This document shows positions 21,301 to 32,579 of a DNA stretch of 64,000 nt, in pieces. Within the stretch, counting starts at the first letter, position 1, and the number at the start of each line of letters is the position of its first letter. The position numbers were made by a program, and so were the translations under genes. Source of the DNA: Acheta domesticus (taxonomy: Eukaryota > Arthropoda > Insecta > Orthoptera > Gryllidae); contig JAHLJT010000631.1 of NCBI GenBank assembly GCA_031308135.1, positions 214,715,773-214,779,772 of the forward strand, given 5' to 3'. The notes under the pieces are model-generated. The model was not told the DNA's origin, did not search any database, and worked only from the letters and a program-made list of their open reading frames with translations.

Positions 21301-22111
21301 GAGAAAATAACTAGAATGGCACAGACTTTCTCGTTCTCTAATTTTGTTGGTGTGGGCAAACATACATTCTTGTTCCATACCAACTACTATCATCTATCGC
21401 TGCCCGAACTACATTTTTCTTAACGGTAGAACCGAAATATTACTTTAAGAATATTAAAGAAGAGTAAAACCTCCTCATATTAGGAAATTTTTGTTGAAAA
21501 ATTTGAAGTCGTTTTTAAGAAAATGGCATTTAACGTTACTGAAAATGCGAAATTTAAAGCTCTTTTTCACAGAAATCTTTTGAATTTTCGAAAAGCTCCA
21601 AACTTTTTGTACGGATAGTGCTAAATGCATTGTTTAATATGAGATAAAGTTGTCTTTGGAATATTCTTTTGTTTTTTCCAAAATCACATAAATGTAAATT
21701 TTTGAAATATATCTCACGTCGTTAATAAGCATATTTCCAGCAATTTGTAAACCCTATTGCATTTTAGAGTTAAGGTGCACTCAATTACCTCCAGTGAAGT
21801 TTTTCGAAAACTCAAAACTTTTCTGTGAAAAGCTTAAAATTTCGCATTTACAGTAACACTTAAACTCCATTTTCTTAAAAACGGCTACAATTTTTTCAAT
21901 GAAAATTGCCATTTACGACGAGGTTTTACTGTTCTTTAATATTCTTAAAGTAAGATTTCGGTTCTACTATTAATATTTCGAAAAACTGAGGAAAGTTCAA
22001 AAAATGTACTTTGGCTGGGGATAGAGGGCATTTCCCAAAAGTATGTGGCAAATTTACACAAATGTTGAAGATGAAGTTATCAATTTTTTTTAAAACTAGT
22101 GGTGCTACAGA
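20667..22111. repeat. DR repeat family, long copy with an internal inverted duplication
   Basis: It carries the modules catgatcg...tatggagaaaa, agtcgtttttgagaaaattttgaaaatg, tagtgttgttcacaaa, cggtatcaggggacc and ttttccgcagcattacataac. From about 21310 it becomes palindromic: 21310-21610 and 21790-22060 are diverged inverted repeats (cggtagaaccgaaat / atttcggttctact; catctatcgctgccc / ggggatagagggc). Centre about 21700. It continues at 22902 after an inserted MITE. Confidence 0.65.
21246..21299. repeat. (TA)n microsatellite
   Basis: About 50 bp of alternating T/A preceded by gtgtg. It generates the poly-Tyr/Ile ORF on the minus strand. Confidence 0.95.
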
Positions 22112-22901
22112 GAGGGATGGGCAAAATACTTCTAGTATTTAAATACTTCGCCAAAATACTTTGTATATAAGTATTTAAATAATACTCAAAATACATTAGG
22201 TTTTGAATGGCTAAATACATACATATTTAAAATACTTCAAATACTCAAAATACAATAACTTTGCATTCAAACATTTTTATTGCAAAAGTATTTTGTAATT
22301 ATCAGTTACAATAAATTACTACATGACAGTGATGCATTTCTGAACAATAACTAAAAACTTTCAAATACAAAACACTTTTACTTATACTTTCATAAAAATA
22401 CTTTCAAATATAAAATCATATCAAAAAATGTCTACCTCAAACGGGATTTTCTTTGAAATGCCTAGTTTTTCAAACAAATCATCAGACAAAAAACCTCTAA
22501 TGGGGAATGTATAAAACTCGCAAAGGAAAACATTGTTGAACTGGCGGTGATGAACATAAACTAGTGTTATAACGAATAAACGCTATTTAATTGTCGGATA
22601 ATCATCCAGCATTTTTAATGATTTAGATTTATCATTTAAAAATGAAGAAAATTCAAGTTCAAGTTTTTATTTTTGTTTCAACCAAGTTCATTCAATAGCA
22701 GAATTACACAAAAAGAAATTATCCTCGTTATCTTCTTCATCTGTATTTAAAGAATTTCTTTTTTTAAATACACCTATTATATGTATTTAAATATATCTCT
22801 AAAATACATGTCGAAAAAACTCAAAAATACAATTTTTCAAATACAAAATGTATTTAAAATACATATTTCAAATACAAGTATTTAAATACTGCCTAACCCT
22901 G
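22112..22901. mobile_element. 790-bp hAT-like MITE (8-bp TSD GCTACAGA, empty site present in window)
   Basis: Perfect 8-bp duplications GCTACAGA at 22104-22111 and 22902-22909. The inverted termini are GAGGGATGGGCAAAATAC and CAGGGTTAGGCAGTATT (reverse complement of the right end). The interior is dense in AAATAC/GTATTT words. The paralogous DR copy at 27847-27860 reads straight through as gtgctacagaatggc, i.e. the pre-insertion state. No ORF. Confidence 0.85.
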
Positions 22902-23929
22902 GCTACAGAATGACGCAAACTTTCCCGTATTATTTTTCTATTTCCTTTGGTCTTGGATAGCCATTCGGACTCTCCACATACTCTTGCCAGCTATCATCTA
23001 TCGCCGCGCAAACATTTGTTTGACCAGAATCCTTTTCAAAATCTCAAAGCTTCGACTCGAGCCAGATCGGGTTTCTTCAATTTGAAAACATCGTACGTGT
23101 TCACAGACGGACGTGAACGGACTAGCAGTGTTCACAGACGGACGGACGTTTTGCTTTTAATTTTTTTTCGGTATCAAGTACTTACAAAACATCGATTTTG
23201 GCAGCACCACGTGTTAGGGGATTTTATTTTCTTAATTTAGCCACTGGATTTTTCCACTTTCTCGTTATCACGGCCCAGCAACGAATTTTTTCCTACCGTA
23301 ATTTCGCCGTTTTCTCGCGCACCATTGCATAACTTTCCCCATACTACGTATATTACTCCGTGTATACATACGAATACGGGAAAGTAAAAACTTGGAGCAG
23401 TTTCTGAGAAAATTTTGATTTTGTAATTTTTTTAAAATTGCAAGAATTGCACGCAATATTGCGCGAAAACTACTAAAATTTTCAAAAAAATGTACATGAC
23501 CTTAATGAAAGAAATCACTATGGAGAACAAATTTTATATGAAGAAAATATCTCTATCTTTAATTTTGAAGTTGTTGGAAGAGGCCGAAAAAACTGAAACT
23601 TTTGCAATTTTCGAAAATTCAGAGTCAACCGTGAAATTCGGACCTACGCCACCTTAATAAGTGTATTTTATTCTATTCTTATACGAATTTTAAAGAAAAA
23701 ATTCGGAGCCGTTTTTGAGAAAATTTTGAAAATGTTCTAAGGGCTTCATGAAAAATACCCCCAAATTTTGAATAAAGTTCTTCCAAATCGCGGCGCCTTG
23801 AGTGGAATCAGATCAACGGTGAATATTCATTTTGAAAGAAATCGTCCGGCATTTAGGCGCTAGTGTCGAAAATTCAAAGTTAACCGTGAAAATCGGACCT
23901 ATGCTATCTTTATAAGTGTATTTAATCTA
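22902..23929. repeat. DR repeat family, continuation
   Basis: The right part of the copy interrupted by the MITE: ctttcccgtattatt..., gacggacggacgttttgctttt, cggtatcaagtac, caccacgtgttaggggatttt, ttttctcgcgca, then a second round of the maths-like consensus (gagaaaattttgaaaatgttctaagggcttcatgaaaaatac) up to about 23929. Confidence 0.7.
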
Positions 23930-23932
23930 GGG

Positions 23933-24740
23933 TCATACCATATTACATCAACACAGTTTTTTACTTCACCACTTTAGATTCAGATGAAATTTGACACATA
24001 GATAGTATGAATGAAGAACAAGAAAACTACAAATTTTGAGTAAAATATCTCCACCCATTTGTGAAATACAGCCATGTAAAAGTTTACAAAATTGGGTTCC
24101 CAAAAATTTTTAAATTGATGCAGAACTTCTCCAAATTAAGATAGGGTGCTGGAACAGGTGTCATTTTACAGCTTTCTTTATGGCCTTTTTTTATGATATA
24201 CTACTCAATGGGGGTTGCGATTAAAACGTCTTTCAAATTTGAATTTAAAATTTTGATTTTGAGTTTTTTCAAAATGCTCATCTTCAAAAAAATTAAAAAT
24301 ATTCTAAAATAATCCTTATATGTTTCCAAACAGATGGTGCAAGTTTAAAAATGGGACTGCAATGGGTTCATATGGTAATCTTTACTTAAAATGCACAATA
24401 TTTACTTACTTTAGATTTTACTGATTTAAAATGCATTTTATTTCACAATAGCGCCCAAATCCCCCCCCCAATAAAAGATCCGAATTCCCACCCCTAGCTG
24501 GACTGTTGTGTTCAAAGTTGTGTCTTAATTGTTGGGACAACTGCATTGAAATGAATACTCCAACTCTTAAAAACAAGGAAGACAATGATGTTGAACCAGA
24601 GCTACCTGATTATTTGCTTAATCATTTTTGGATGGAAAAGAGGATACCGAAGATCTTCCTGAAGACACTAGATCATCCGGTCTTGGACCGTCTAAAATCG
24701 AACCATCAGACTCAAAGCGTCTAAAAAGAAGTGAATTGAC
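23933..24740. mobile_element. Possible DNA transposon beginning GGGTCATACCATATTACATC
   Basis: The start resembles the GGGTCATTCCAT terminus of the element at 30751-32574. A plus-strand ORF at 24506-24724 (CLNCWDNCIEMNTPTLKN) is of unknown family. No right terminus found, so this is tentative. Confidence 0.3.
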
Positions 24741-24744
24741 TGAT

Positions 24745-26280
24745 GTACATGTAAGTAGAAATATGAACCTATTAATTATTATTCATGGTTATTGACTGTT
24801 GATTGTATTGTTGTCCCCTAAATTCACGATTAACGAAGCTGGATGTCGGTTAAATAAAAAATCTCCAATTTGCAAAGTTTCCTAAAGACATATAATCACT
24901 ACTGGTGCTTCTAGAATAAATTGCGCAAAATATAGGCTACTCCCAATAACGCAACGACTTGCGGTGCCCAGTCCTTTGAATGACCTGTAGTTTCGACAAG
25001 TTCTGTAAAAGGAACAAATCCCAAAGATAACTATCACATTTGTTTTTACACCACAAATTCGGCTAATCTCGATTTCCAAACTCGTATATTTAAGACGTTT
25101 CTCTGCCTCCTTGCTTTCAATTTCGTGATTGTTTGGTTCAGCAACATCTACGAGTAGCATGATTTTTATCCACACTCCGAATAACAATATCCCGTTTGTT
25201 TGCCGCTATCGTACGATCAGTTTCGATAAATTGGTTGTACAGTATTTTACAGTGCAAGAGACGTCACAGGTTATAATGTTGTACCATCTTGGAGTATGTT
25301 TAAAAAACTCAACGTAAATACATTTTGTCGTTTGCCAATTTTGGATAAATTACTACTGTGAAATGCACGTGGGTAGTGAGATAATCAATAATAATTGTTA
25401 AATAACCGAAGTGGGCCCGAGGTCGTACCCCTGCGTAGTAAACATGTGGCAATCGAATTTCAATGACTTACCGTTTATTTTTAACCTACTTACCACGCCT
25501 TGCGACTGTGCTCTCGTTGGGTGGGAGACCTGTAGATTAGATTGTATTAACCCAATGATTCAAATGCTCAAATAAATATAAGAAAATGTTATGCCGAAAG
25601 GCAAGCACGCAATTTATTTTAATTATTAAACCGCACACACACACCACACACATCCACACAAATATATGTAGCACAACTAGTTTTTTTCTTGAAACAACCA
25701 AAATTGATAAAATAAATGATCAGCTAATGTCTTTCTCTGTTTCAATTTAACACTTTTCCTTTTGCTTAATTAAATAGTGGAATTATGTTGAAGCTTTACC
25801 TCGTATTCGTCATAAACGGTCGAATAGGCCGTTCGGTTCGAAAGGGCGGCACCGGCCGGTGGGTTGGACGGCCAGGCTGCTAACACGGAAGTGGCGCTCA
25901 GCTAGCGGCGGCCTCCGCCCTCATCCCAGCTGCTTCCGCACAGCAGGTACCAGCGCCTTGCGGATTACGCCTCGGTCCACAGTTCGTAGACCGGATCACA
26001 ACGTGAAGCGGCGACGGCTGGACCACTCGATTCACCCTTTCGGCTTTTTAAACGTACTTTCGAGAACGTGCAACGCACTCTGGGAGATTGCGATCAACGT
26101 TAAATTTGTAGCAAAATACCCAGTTTTGTTCAATCTATGCTGTCTTCTTTATTTTTAATTTTATTTTTATTTATTAAGTTATTTTTCTTTCTTAAGAACA
26201 GGCCTCTAAATTATAGACGGCAGAATTTAGAAATATTTTATCCCTTAAAAAGTTTAACTCGAGAGAAAAGTTTAACTCGA
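24745..26280. other. Intergenic; GC-rich block 25820-26060
   Basis: Mostly AT-rich. A GC-rich segment (about 25830-26060) with a plus-strand ORF of 99 aa (RLLTRKWRSASGGLRPHP) has no recognisable similarity. Short (CA)n near 25630. Confidence 0.4.
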
Positions 26281-26340
26281 GATGTGAAAAGAGAAAAAAT
26301 AGATGTAATATTTTACATCTATTTTTTCTCTTTTCACATC
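26281..26340. repeat. Perfect 28-bp hairpin
   Basis: GATGTGAAAAGAGAAAAAAT... (28 bp) is followed by a 4-nt loop and its exact reverse complement, ending at 26340. It is followed by acgtttcgggagcttttgcg and catcttcagg, a motif resembling the antisense of common insect retroposon 3' ends. Confidence 0.85.
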
Positions 26341-26419
26341 TTCAACGACGTTTCGGGAGCTTTTGCGCCCCATCTTCAGGTTGTTTTCCATAAAACAAGA
26401 TTTTGAAGTCCACAGAAGA

Positions 26420-27840
26420 TTTTCCATTATCTTGTTCGTAATGACCCATCAGAGAAGTGTTGTATTATTCATAGAGCCCATTTGTCACCAACAGTAATCC
26501 TGCCGGCACTAGCATGTTCGGGAACCTGACTGAAGTGACTACTCATTTAAAAAATTTTGCAAATCGATTTTGTCGACCATGTCGCTATAAACATGTATAA
26601 TAGCCATATTTGTTGAGCCGATCTTGCAACATAGTTGATCGCATATACTTTTTGGGTCGACGCAATACCGAGAAACATTCGTTCATTTCTGGAATTTGAT
26701 GTTTATGGAATATTTCTCCCACCTCAAATTCGTTAATTTCTGAAATTTTACATTTCTATAGAATATTTCTCTCACCCCAAATTCCGAGTGGGTATTTTAC
26801 CCATTCGAATTGTTTTTCCCCAGAATAAAAAAAATGTGAGGAGGAAGTTCCGCCCATCCCTTCTCTGAGAAACTCCCTGCAACGCTTCCGAAGAAACAGG
26901 AATATTCTCAGAAAATTTCAAGAGTAAAAAATTAAGCCTTAGAAAAGCAACAAAAATTAAATTCAAATTATTGGTGAATTTCTCTCGCCAGTTAATTACA
27001 ATATAGGAGGGAAACTTTTATCGAAAAAGAAACGAGGTGTTTTTAGCAAAGAGTATTGTATGGAGAGAGCGGTTTTCAGACTGTCAACATGGGTTTTAAA
27101 AATCTACGAAAAAAACCTACCTGAAAGATGGTGCTTCACCAATGTATGAAAATGAAGTAACTCTTGGATTATTTTTAGATCTTTCGAAAACGTATGACGT
27201 CACTGGCATTGCAATTTTGCTTTCAAAATGATCCTCATATATGTCTTGGCGTCGTCATAAATTGGATTTCTTCGCGTCGCGTTGATCTCAAGAGAAGAAC
27301 CTTACTGACATGAAAGCATTATTTTCGCATTGGCATTTTTCATTGGGTTCGATCTGTTTAAAAGTAACATTGGAAACCTCCGTTCATCTAATTGAGAAAA
27401 AACTCAGCAACGTCACGAATATTTTTCTAATGCAATTTTCCTGAGAAACGCTTCGTTCCTGTCAAGCAGTGTCTTAACGATTTCTCTTCTTCTCTAACGT
27501 ACAAAAGGTTGTGCTTTTAGAGTTGAAGCTCTGAAGAAAGAAAAAAAATATCTGAAAATGCGGAAGGATTGAAAGCAGAGTTCAGGGGAAAACTGCAACA
27601 GCTTCGTGAACATTTGGAATATGTTTCGTGTCTTCAAATACTGAAGATCCCTTCCCTTCCCGTCATGCGCGTTTGCTAGTGGAGCGCTGCGTGACCTTGT
27701 GTAGCGGACTGTTACATTCAAAATATCCGTTAAACACTAGTCGCAAAAAATCAAAATTACTCAAAAAAATGCTTATCTAACATATTCCAATATGCTTATC
27801 ATTGGTTTCGTCTTTTTACTCGTCATGATACACTGAAACT
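26420..27840. other. Intergenic, nothing recognised
   Basis: AT-rich to moderately GC-rich sequence with only short ORFs; no transposon termini that I can support. Confidence 0.5.
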
Positions 27841-29050
27841 AAAGGTGCTACAGAATGGCATAGACTTTCCCATATTAGTTCTCCATTTCCTTTGGCCTCG
27901 GCTAGCGATTCGGACTTGCCACATTCTTTTGCCAGCTGCCATCTATCGCTGCCCAAAGAACATATTTTTGCCATTTCATTAATTTTTCGGTTTCCTAGAA
28001 GTAGCACGGAAATATTATTTTAAGAATATTAAAGAACACTAAAACCTCGTCCGATATGTCAATTTTCTTTGAAAAATTTGGAGCGAAGAAAATGGCGCTT
28101 CAGCGCTACTGTAAATGCGAAATTTGAGGCTCTTTTTCACAGACAATTTTTGAGTTTTCGAAAAACATCATTACACGTCATTTGAAGTAAATCAACACAC
28201 AATTACAACAGTGTTTACAAATTGCTGGAAATGTGTATATTAATGGTGTGAGAAATCTTTAAAAAAAATTACATGTGTTATTTTTGAAAAAACGAAAAAG
28301 TACCCCAAAGTTAACTTTACGTCATATTAAAGAGAGCAATTAGCACTATCCGTTTGAAGAAAAAATTTGAAGCTATTGAAGAAAATGAAAATTCAAAATT
28401 CGAAGTTTGAAGAAAAAATTTGAGGCCATTTATGAGAAAATGCGGAATTTTCAGCTAGTTTTCACAGAAAACGGTTGAGTTTTCGACAAACTTTACTTGA
28501 TATTATTTAAAGCACATGTACTCATTAATATATTAATGTACACAAATCACCGCTAATGTAAATATTAACGACGTGAGAGACAAGTAAACAATAACTACAT
28601 TTTTGTAATTTGGAAGGGAAAAAAGGAGAGAGCAATATGGTGTTTATGTCATCTCAAAGTACATTAGGCACTATCCTAACCAAAAGTTTGAAGAAAAAAA
28701 TTGGAGTCGGTCTTCGAGATTTTTTTTTAATTGAAACCAATTGGAAAAAAATCTTACACATGGTTTAGCCGCCAGCTATGTTCACTGACGGAATGACGGA
28801 TGGACGGACGGACGGACGTTATGCTTTAAATTGTGTTTTCGGTATCAGGGACCTACAAGAGAGGGATTCTGGCCACACCACGTGTTAGGGGATTTTCCCC
28901 CTTAATTTAGCAACCTGGACTTATCGACTTTTTGGTATCAGGACCCGGCAATGAATTTTTTCGGCCGAAAATCCGCTGTTTTTTCGCGCAGCATTACATA
29001 ACTTTCCCTACACTACGTATATTACTCCGTATATACATACATTAGACTCC
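27841..29050. repeat. DR repeat family, copy lacking the hAT-like MITE
   Basis: It begins aaaggtgctacagaatggcat (the empty site for the 22112-22901 MITE), then ctttcccatatta, gccacattcttttgccagctgc, catctatcgctgccc, cacggaaatatt, a second module with ttcgacaaactttact, then gacggacggacggacgtta, cggtatcagggacc, caccacgtgttaggggattttc and cgcagcattacataactttccc. It shows module order without the palindrome found at 21.3-22.1 kb. Confidence 0.7.
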
Positions 29051-30685
29051 CTTAGTTTGTTTCTGGATTGTAGCTTTTCTATGGGAACGTTTTTTTTAAA
29101 AAATATTTTTGCTAGTTGCGAAAGGAGTACGGCGAGGAGGAAGATTATTATTTTGTCAGCAATACCACGGCCGACATCACTCGTGAAGTCGGCCGTGCAT
29201 TGCGTTTACCGACAAAAAAAAAATGATTGTATTACTAGGAAGAAAAAAATATCTGGTTTCAAAACATGCTTATTGGTACTTCTGTTCATAATTCAACTAG
29301 TAAAGGCGCGGGGATGGGATTCTTGTCCTAGAGAAACCGTATGCAGATTATACTTCTGCTTCATTCAGTTCTCCGCCAATAACTGAATTAAAATAAAATT
29401 AACACAAACATTTAGTTTAGAGATAAGCTCACCCAGTAGCATCATTCAAAACAGAAGTAATAGCACTTCAAAATGGCACATTCTTTCTTATATTTGTAAC
29501 CAATGGGTAAAGTTCAAATAATTGTGTTGCAACATACTATTATTTTACCCAAATGTTGTAAATCTCTTTCACTGCTACAATGACAGCAGACAAAGTATAT
29601 TCCTAACGTCCAAAACCCAATTCAATAAGAATACCAACATTTCAAACAAAACCTGTTCTAAAATAACTCATCTTTATTCTGTAATAAATAAAACTCCTCA
29701 GAAAGAGGTAACCATGTGTCTGGAAACTACAGTGAACCTGCCCCCTCTCAGAGGAAGAAGATAGTGTTGTTCCGACAAGGATTGTGTAATATTTGAGAAA
29801 AATAGGAACCAAGAGGCCACAAAACATGAATTCTACATGTTTCAAGACAAGAAAGACATGAGAGCTACAAGAAAGTAATGTACTGCAAAATAAGGATAAG
29901 AAAACTAATTTTTAAGGGTCAGGGATTCATAGAGATGTGTTTGTTTGCAATGGAAAATCAGTACTTTATCCTGCCATGTTTTATACCTTTCTCTTACTAT
30001 GTAAATTTAACAAGAAAGGAAAACAAACTACATCTTTAATAATGTAGTTAGAGACAGTGTTGAAAAAATGTTCAACATACACAATTTTTTCAATTATTCA
30101 GAGGTTTCAATGAAATTCAGAAAGATCCATTTCTTTTACACATTCCTTTCAAGCAAACAAGGTACAGAAAAGAATTAGTGAAATTTTTGAGCAATAAATT
30201 TTAATTTTCTAAGATATGGCCAATTTACCTTTCTTCCAGTCATTGAAATTATTCAATGGAAACAATCTTGAAAAATAAAATAAATAAAATTTAATTGTAG
30301 TGTAATTTTGTTTTTAAAACTAAATTTATTTAAAATTCATTTCCTTTTTTTTCCACTCAATTGTTTCTCAGAGGTAAAACAGGTGTTCAATTTCCTAATT
30401 TTTAATAGGAGAGCATTTCAAAGGTACTTATTTCCTTTGTAAGTAAATGGACAATGTAATGCTTCTACTATTTTTAACTTATTGATGTCTTTTGGACATA
30501 GAGTATTTTGCTGATATTAAAAACTATCTTTTACTACTCTATGGTCCCCTCCCCTACATCTATATTTTGTACATGCTCTGATTTTATTTGTTTATCTTTT
30601 CTCCTTTGATATTAAGGGTCCATATTTCACTTTCAGATGTTTTATATCAGCAAAATCATGTAATTATGAATCTACTGGTACCCAT
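29051..30685. other. Intergenic, nothing recognised
   Basis: An AT-rich stretch. The small inverted repeat ccgacatcactcgtgaagtcgg lies near 29171. ORFs are short and unsupported. Confidence 0.5.

Positions 30686-30688
<3 letters not shown>

Positions 30689-30750
<62 letters not shown>
30689..30750. repeat. (AT)n microsatellite, split by a DNA transposon
   Basis: About 60 bp of AT directly abutting GGGTCATTCCAT at 30751. Further ATATATA follows the opposite terminus at 32575, showing the transposon landed inside the AT tract. Confidence 0.9.
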
Positions 30751-30752
<2 letters not shown>

Positions 30753-32574
30753 GTCATTCCATCCAAAAAAAGTAGGAAATCTGACACTACATCTCAGAAT
30801 TTAAAAATATTTTGCCACCTTACTTATTATGATACCTGCATGAACCAGGTACACTATTTTTGTCTCATCATCCATTGTTTAGCAACAATGGGCTCTTGAA
30901 ATATTAGGTTAGCAGTCTGTAGACATTCCGTTATGATTTTTTTCCGATGATATGCAAATAAGCAAAAAAATATGAAAGTGATACCATTTGTAGAAGAAAT
31001 GTAAAGGATAATTTTACGCTAAAGATATTTTTTTTACCGTGAGTCTTTAACAATCAGGAAGTAAACAAATTCTAAAAAATGCAATAAATGGAAATATAAT
31101 ATTTTTAAATTCTTGAATTTTGGAAGAAAAATTGCTGAAACTACTTTCAAGCTACTCTGTAAATTTCATCATGGAATCTTGAATGGTTTTAAAGTTATGA
31201 ATAAAAGTATCTTACTGGTGCTCCATTAACGAACTCGTCTCAGCTGCTAGGGCCGCCGCGCCACAGCGCTCCTCGTCTGCGCTCGGCGTTAGTTTTCCTC
31301 CGCCGCGCGATGGTGGATTTCGCAAAACTACTTCTCTAGGTGTTAATTTTGCCGTACGAGCTGCATGAAGAGGTACGCCAAATTCGACCATTATTTTTTG
31401 TTCACTCCAACTTTTTGGTAAACACGTTAAAATCGTGTATTTCTCATTAGCTGTTTTCACGTTTGAAATTTTTTCTTTGAATTGTGTCAACATTTCTTCT
31501 CCATCATTGCTTTCTGTACTCACATGAAATAATTCAGAAACTGCTTTATTTACGGCACTCACCTTTCTCCCTTGCGTACGATATTCTTCGGGTTTGTTTT
31601 CGCAATGACAATGGTGATTGACCCAGAGGATACAAAATGTTTACATTACTGATAGTGGCTTCCTCTGCAACTCCTGGGGCTACGTACTCCTCTTCACTTG
31701 ACGTTTTCACTTCACTCTTTCAGTTGAGTCACTAAGATCTGCGTTGGGCATTTTGGATATTTTGTGACGACACATCGCATATTGCTTCACCTACCACTAA
31801 ATTCGATATTTTCTTCCGCATCGCCTCTGTAATCTTTCTCTTACCCACCCGACTTTTGTGCTTCTCGAGTCCGAATGGATTGCAGCACCAAAGCCTGTTA
31901 AACGTATTCACAATCTTTGGCATTTTCTATCACGATGTATCACTGAACAGTAACACGCGAAAACTAAGCCTGTAAACTGGTGTCAGGATCCCATTCGAAG
32001 GCATCGATGGATAACCCTAGGGAATGAACTTGGTGGTGCCTCCCTACGACCTTGCGTCACCCCTCGCTGGGCAAAGGCACGCGACTTTCAACCTTACGAG
32101 CAAAATGCGCGTATACTTTTCATTTAATAATTTACGCATTTTTTAAGATTCCATCGCGACAGTTTGCAGAATGGCTATTAATTGGTTCTTCCTGTAGTGT
32201 GTAAAATATGAAAGAAAAGAAAATAATATTTTTGAAGAAATATGTATTTGTTTAATTTATTAGCATTTTTTATTATAAACAAATGTCTCAATCCGTTAAT
32301 ATATTATCAACTGCTTAAAATATGATCATTTATCTTCAAAATAGTGTGCCCAGTTTTAAAAGTTTTATTCATTTTATAAGCGTCATAATTATTATCATTA
32401 TTGAGTACATTGTGTCATCGTCCATGTTTAACCCGTAATTGTTGCTAAACTGCTGAAGATATTAATTCCATAAATAGTCTTATAACTGTTCATCATAAGT
32501 AGATTAATGTAATAAAATATGAAAAAAATCTGAGACTCACTGTCAGAAAACCTGAAATTTTGCATGGAATGACC
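30751..32574 (-). mobile_element. 1.8-kb DNA transposon with GGGTCATTCCAT termini, degenerate ORF
   Basis: Inverted ends GGGTCATTCCATCCAAAAAAA and (complement of the right end) GGGTCATTCCATGCAAAATTT lie inside an AT tract. The minus strand encodes MPKIVNTFNRLWCCNPFGLE, then KRKITEAMRKKISNLVVGEA with a one-base slip that breaks an ICDVCRHKIS zinc motif. A later frame gives NEKYTILTCLPKSWSEQKIM and FGVPLHAARTAK. This CNPF...CDxC plus PKSWSxxKI architecture recurs in insect repeat-borne ORFs, but I cannot name the superfamily. The GC-rich tail at 31212-31320 is unusual. Confidence 0.65.
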
Positions 32575-32579
32575 CATAT

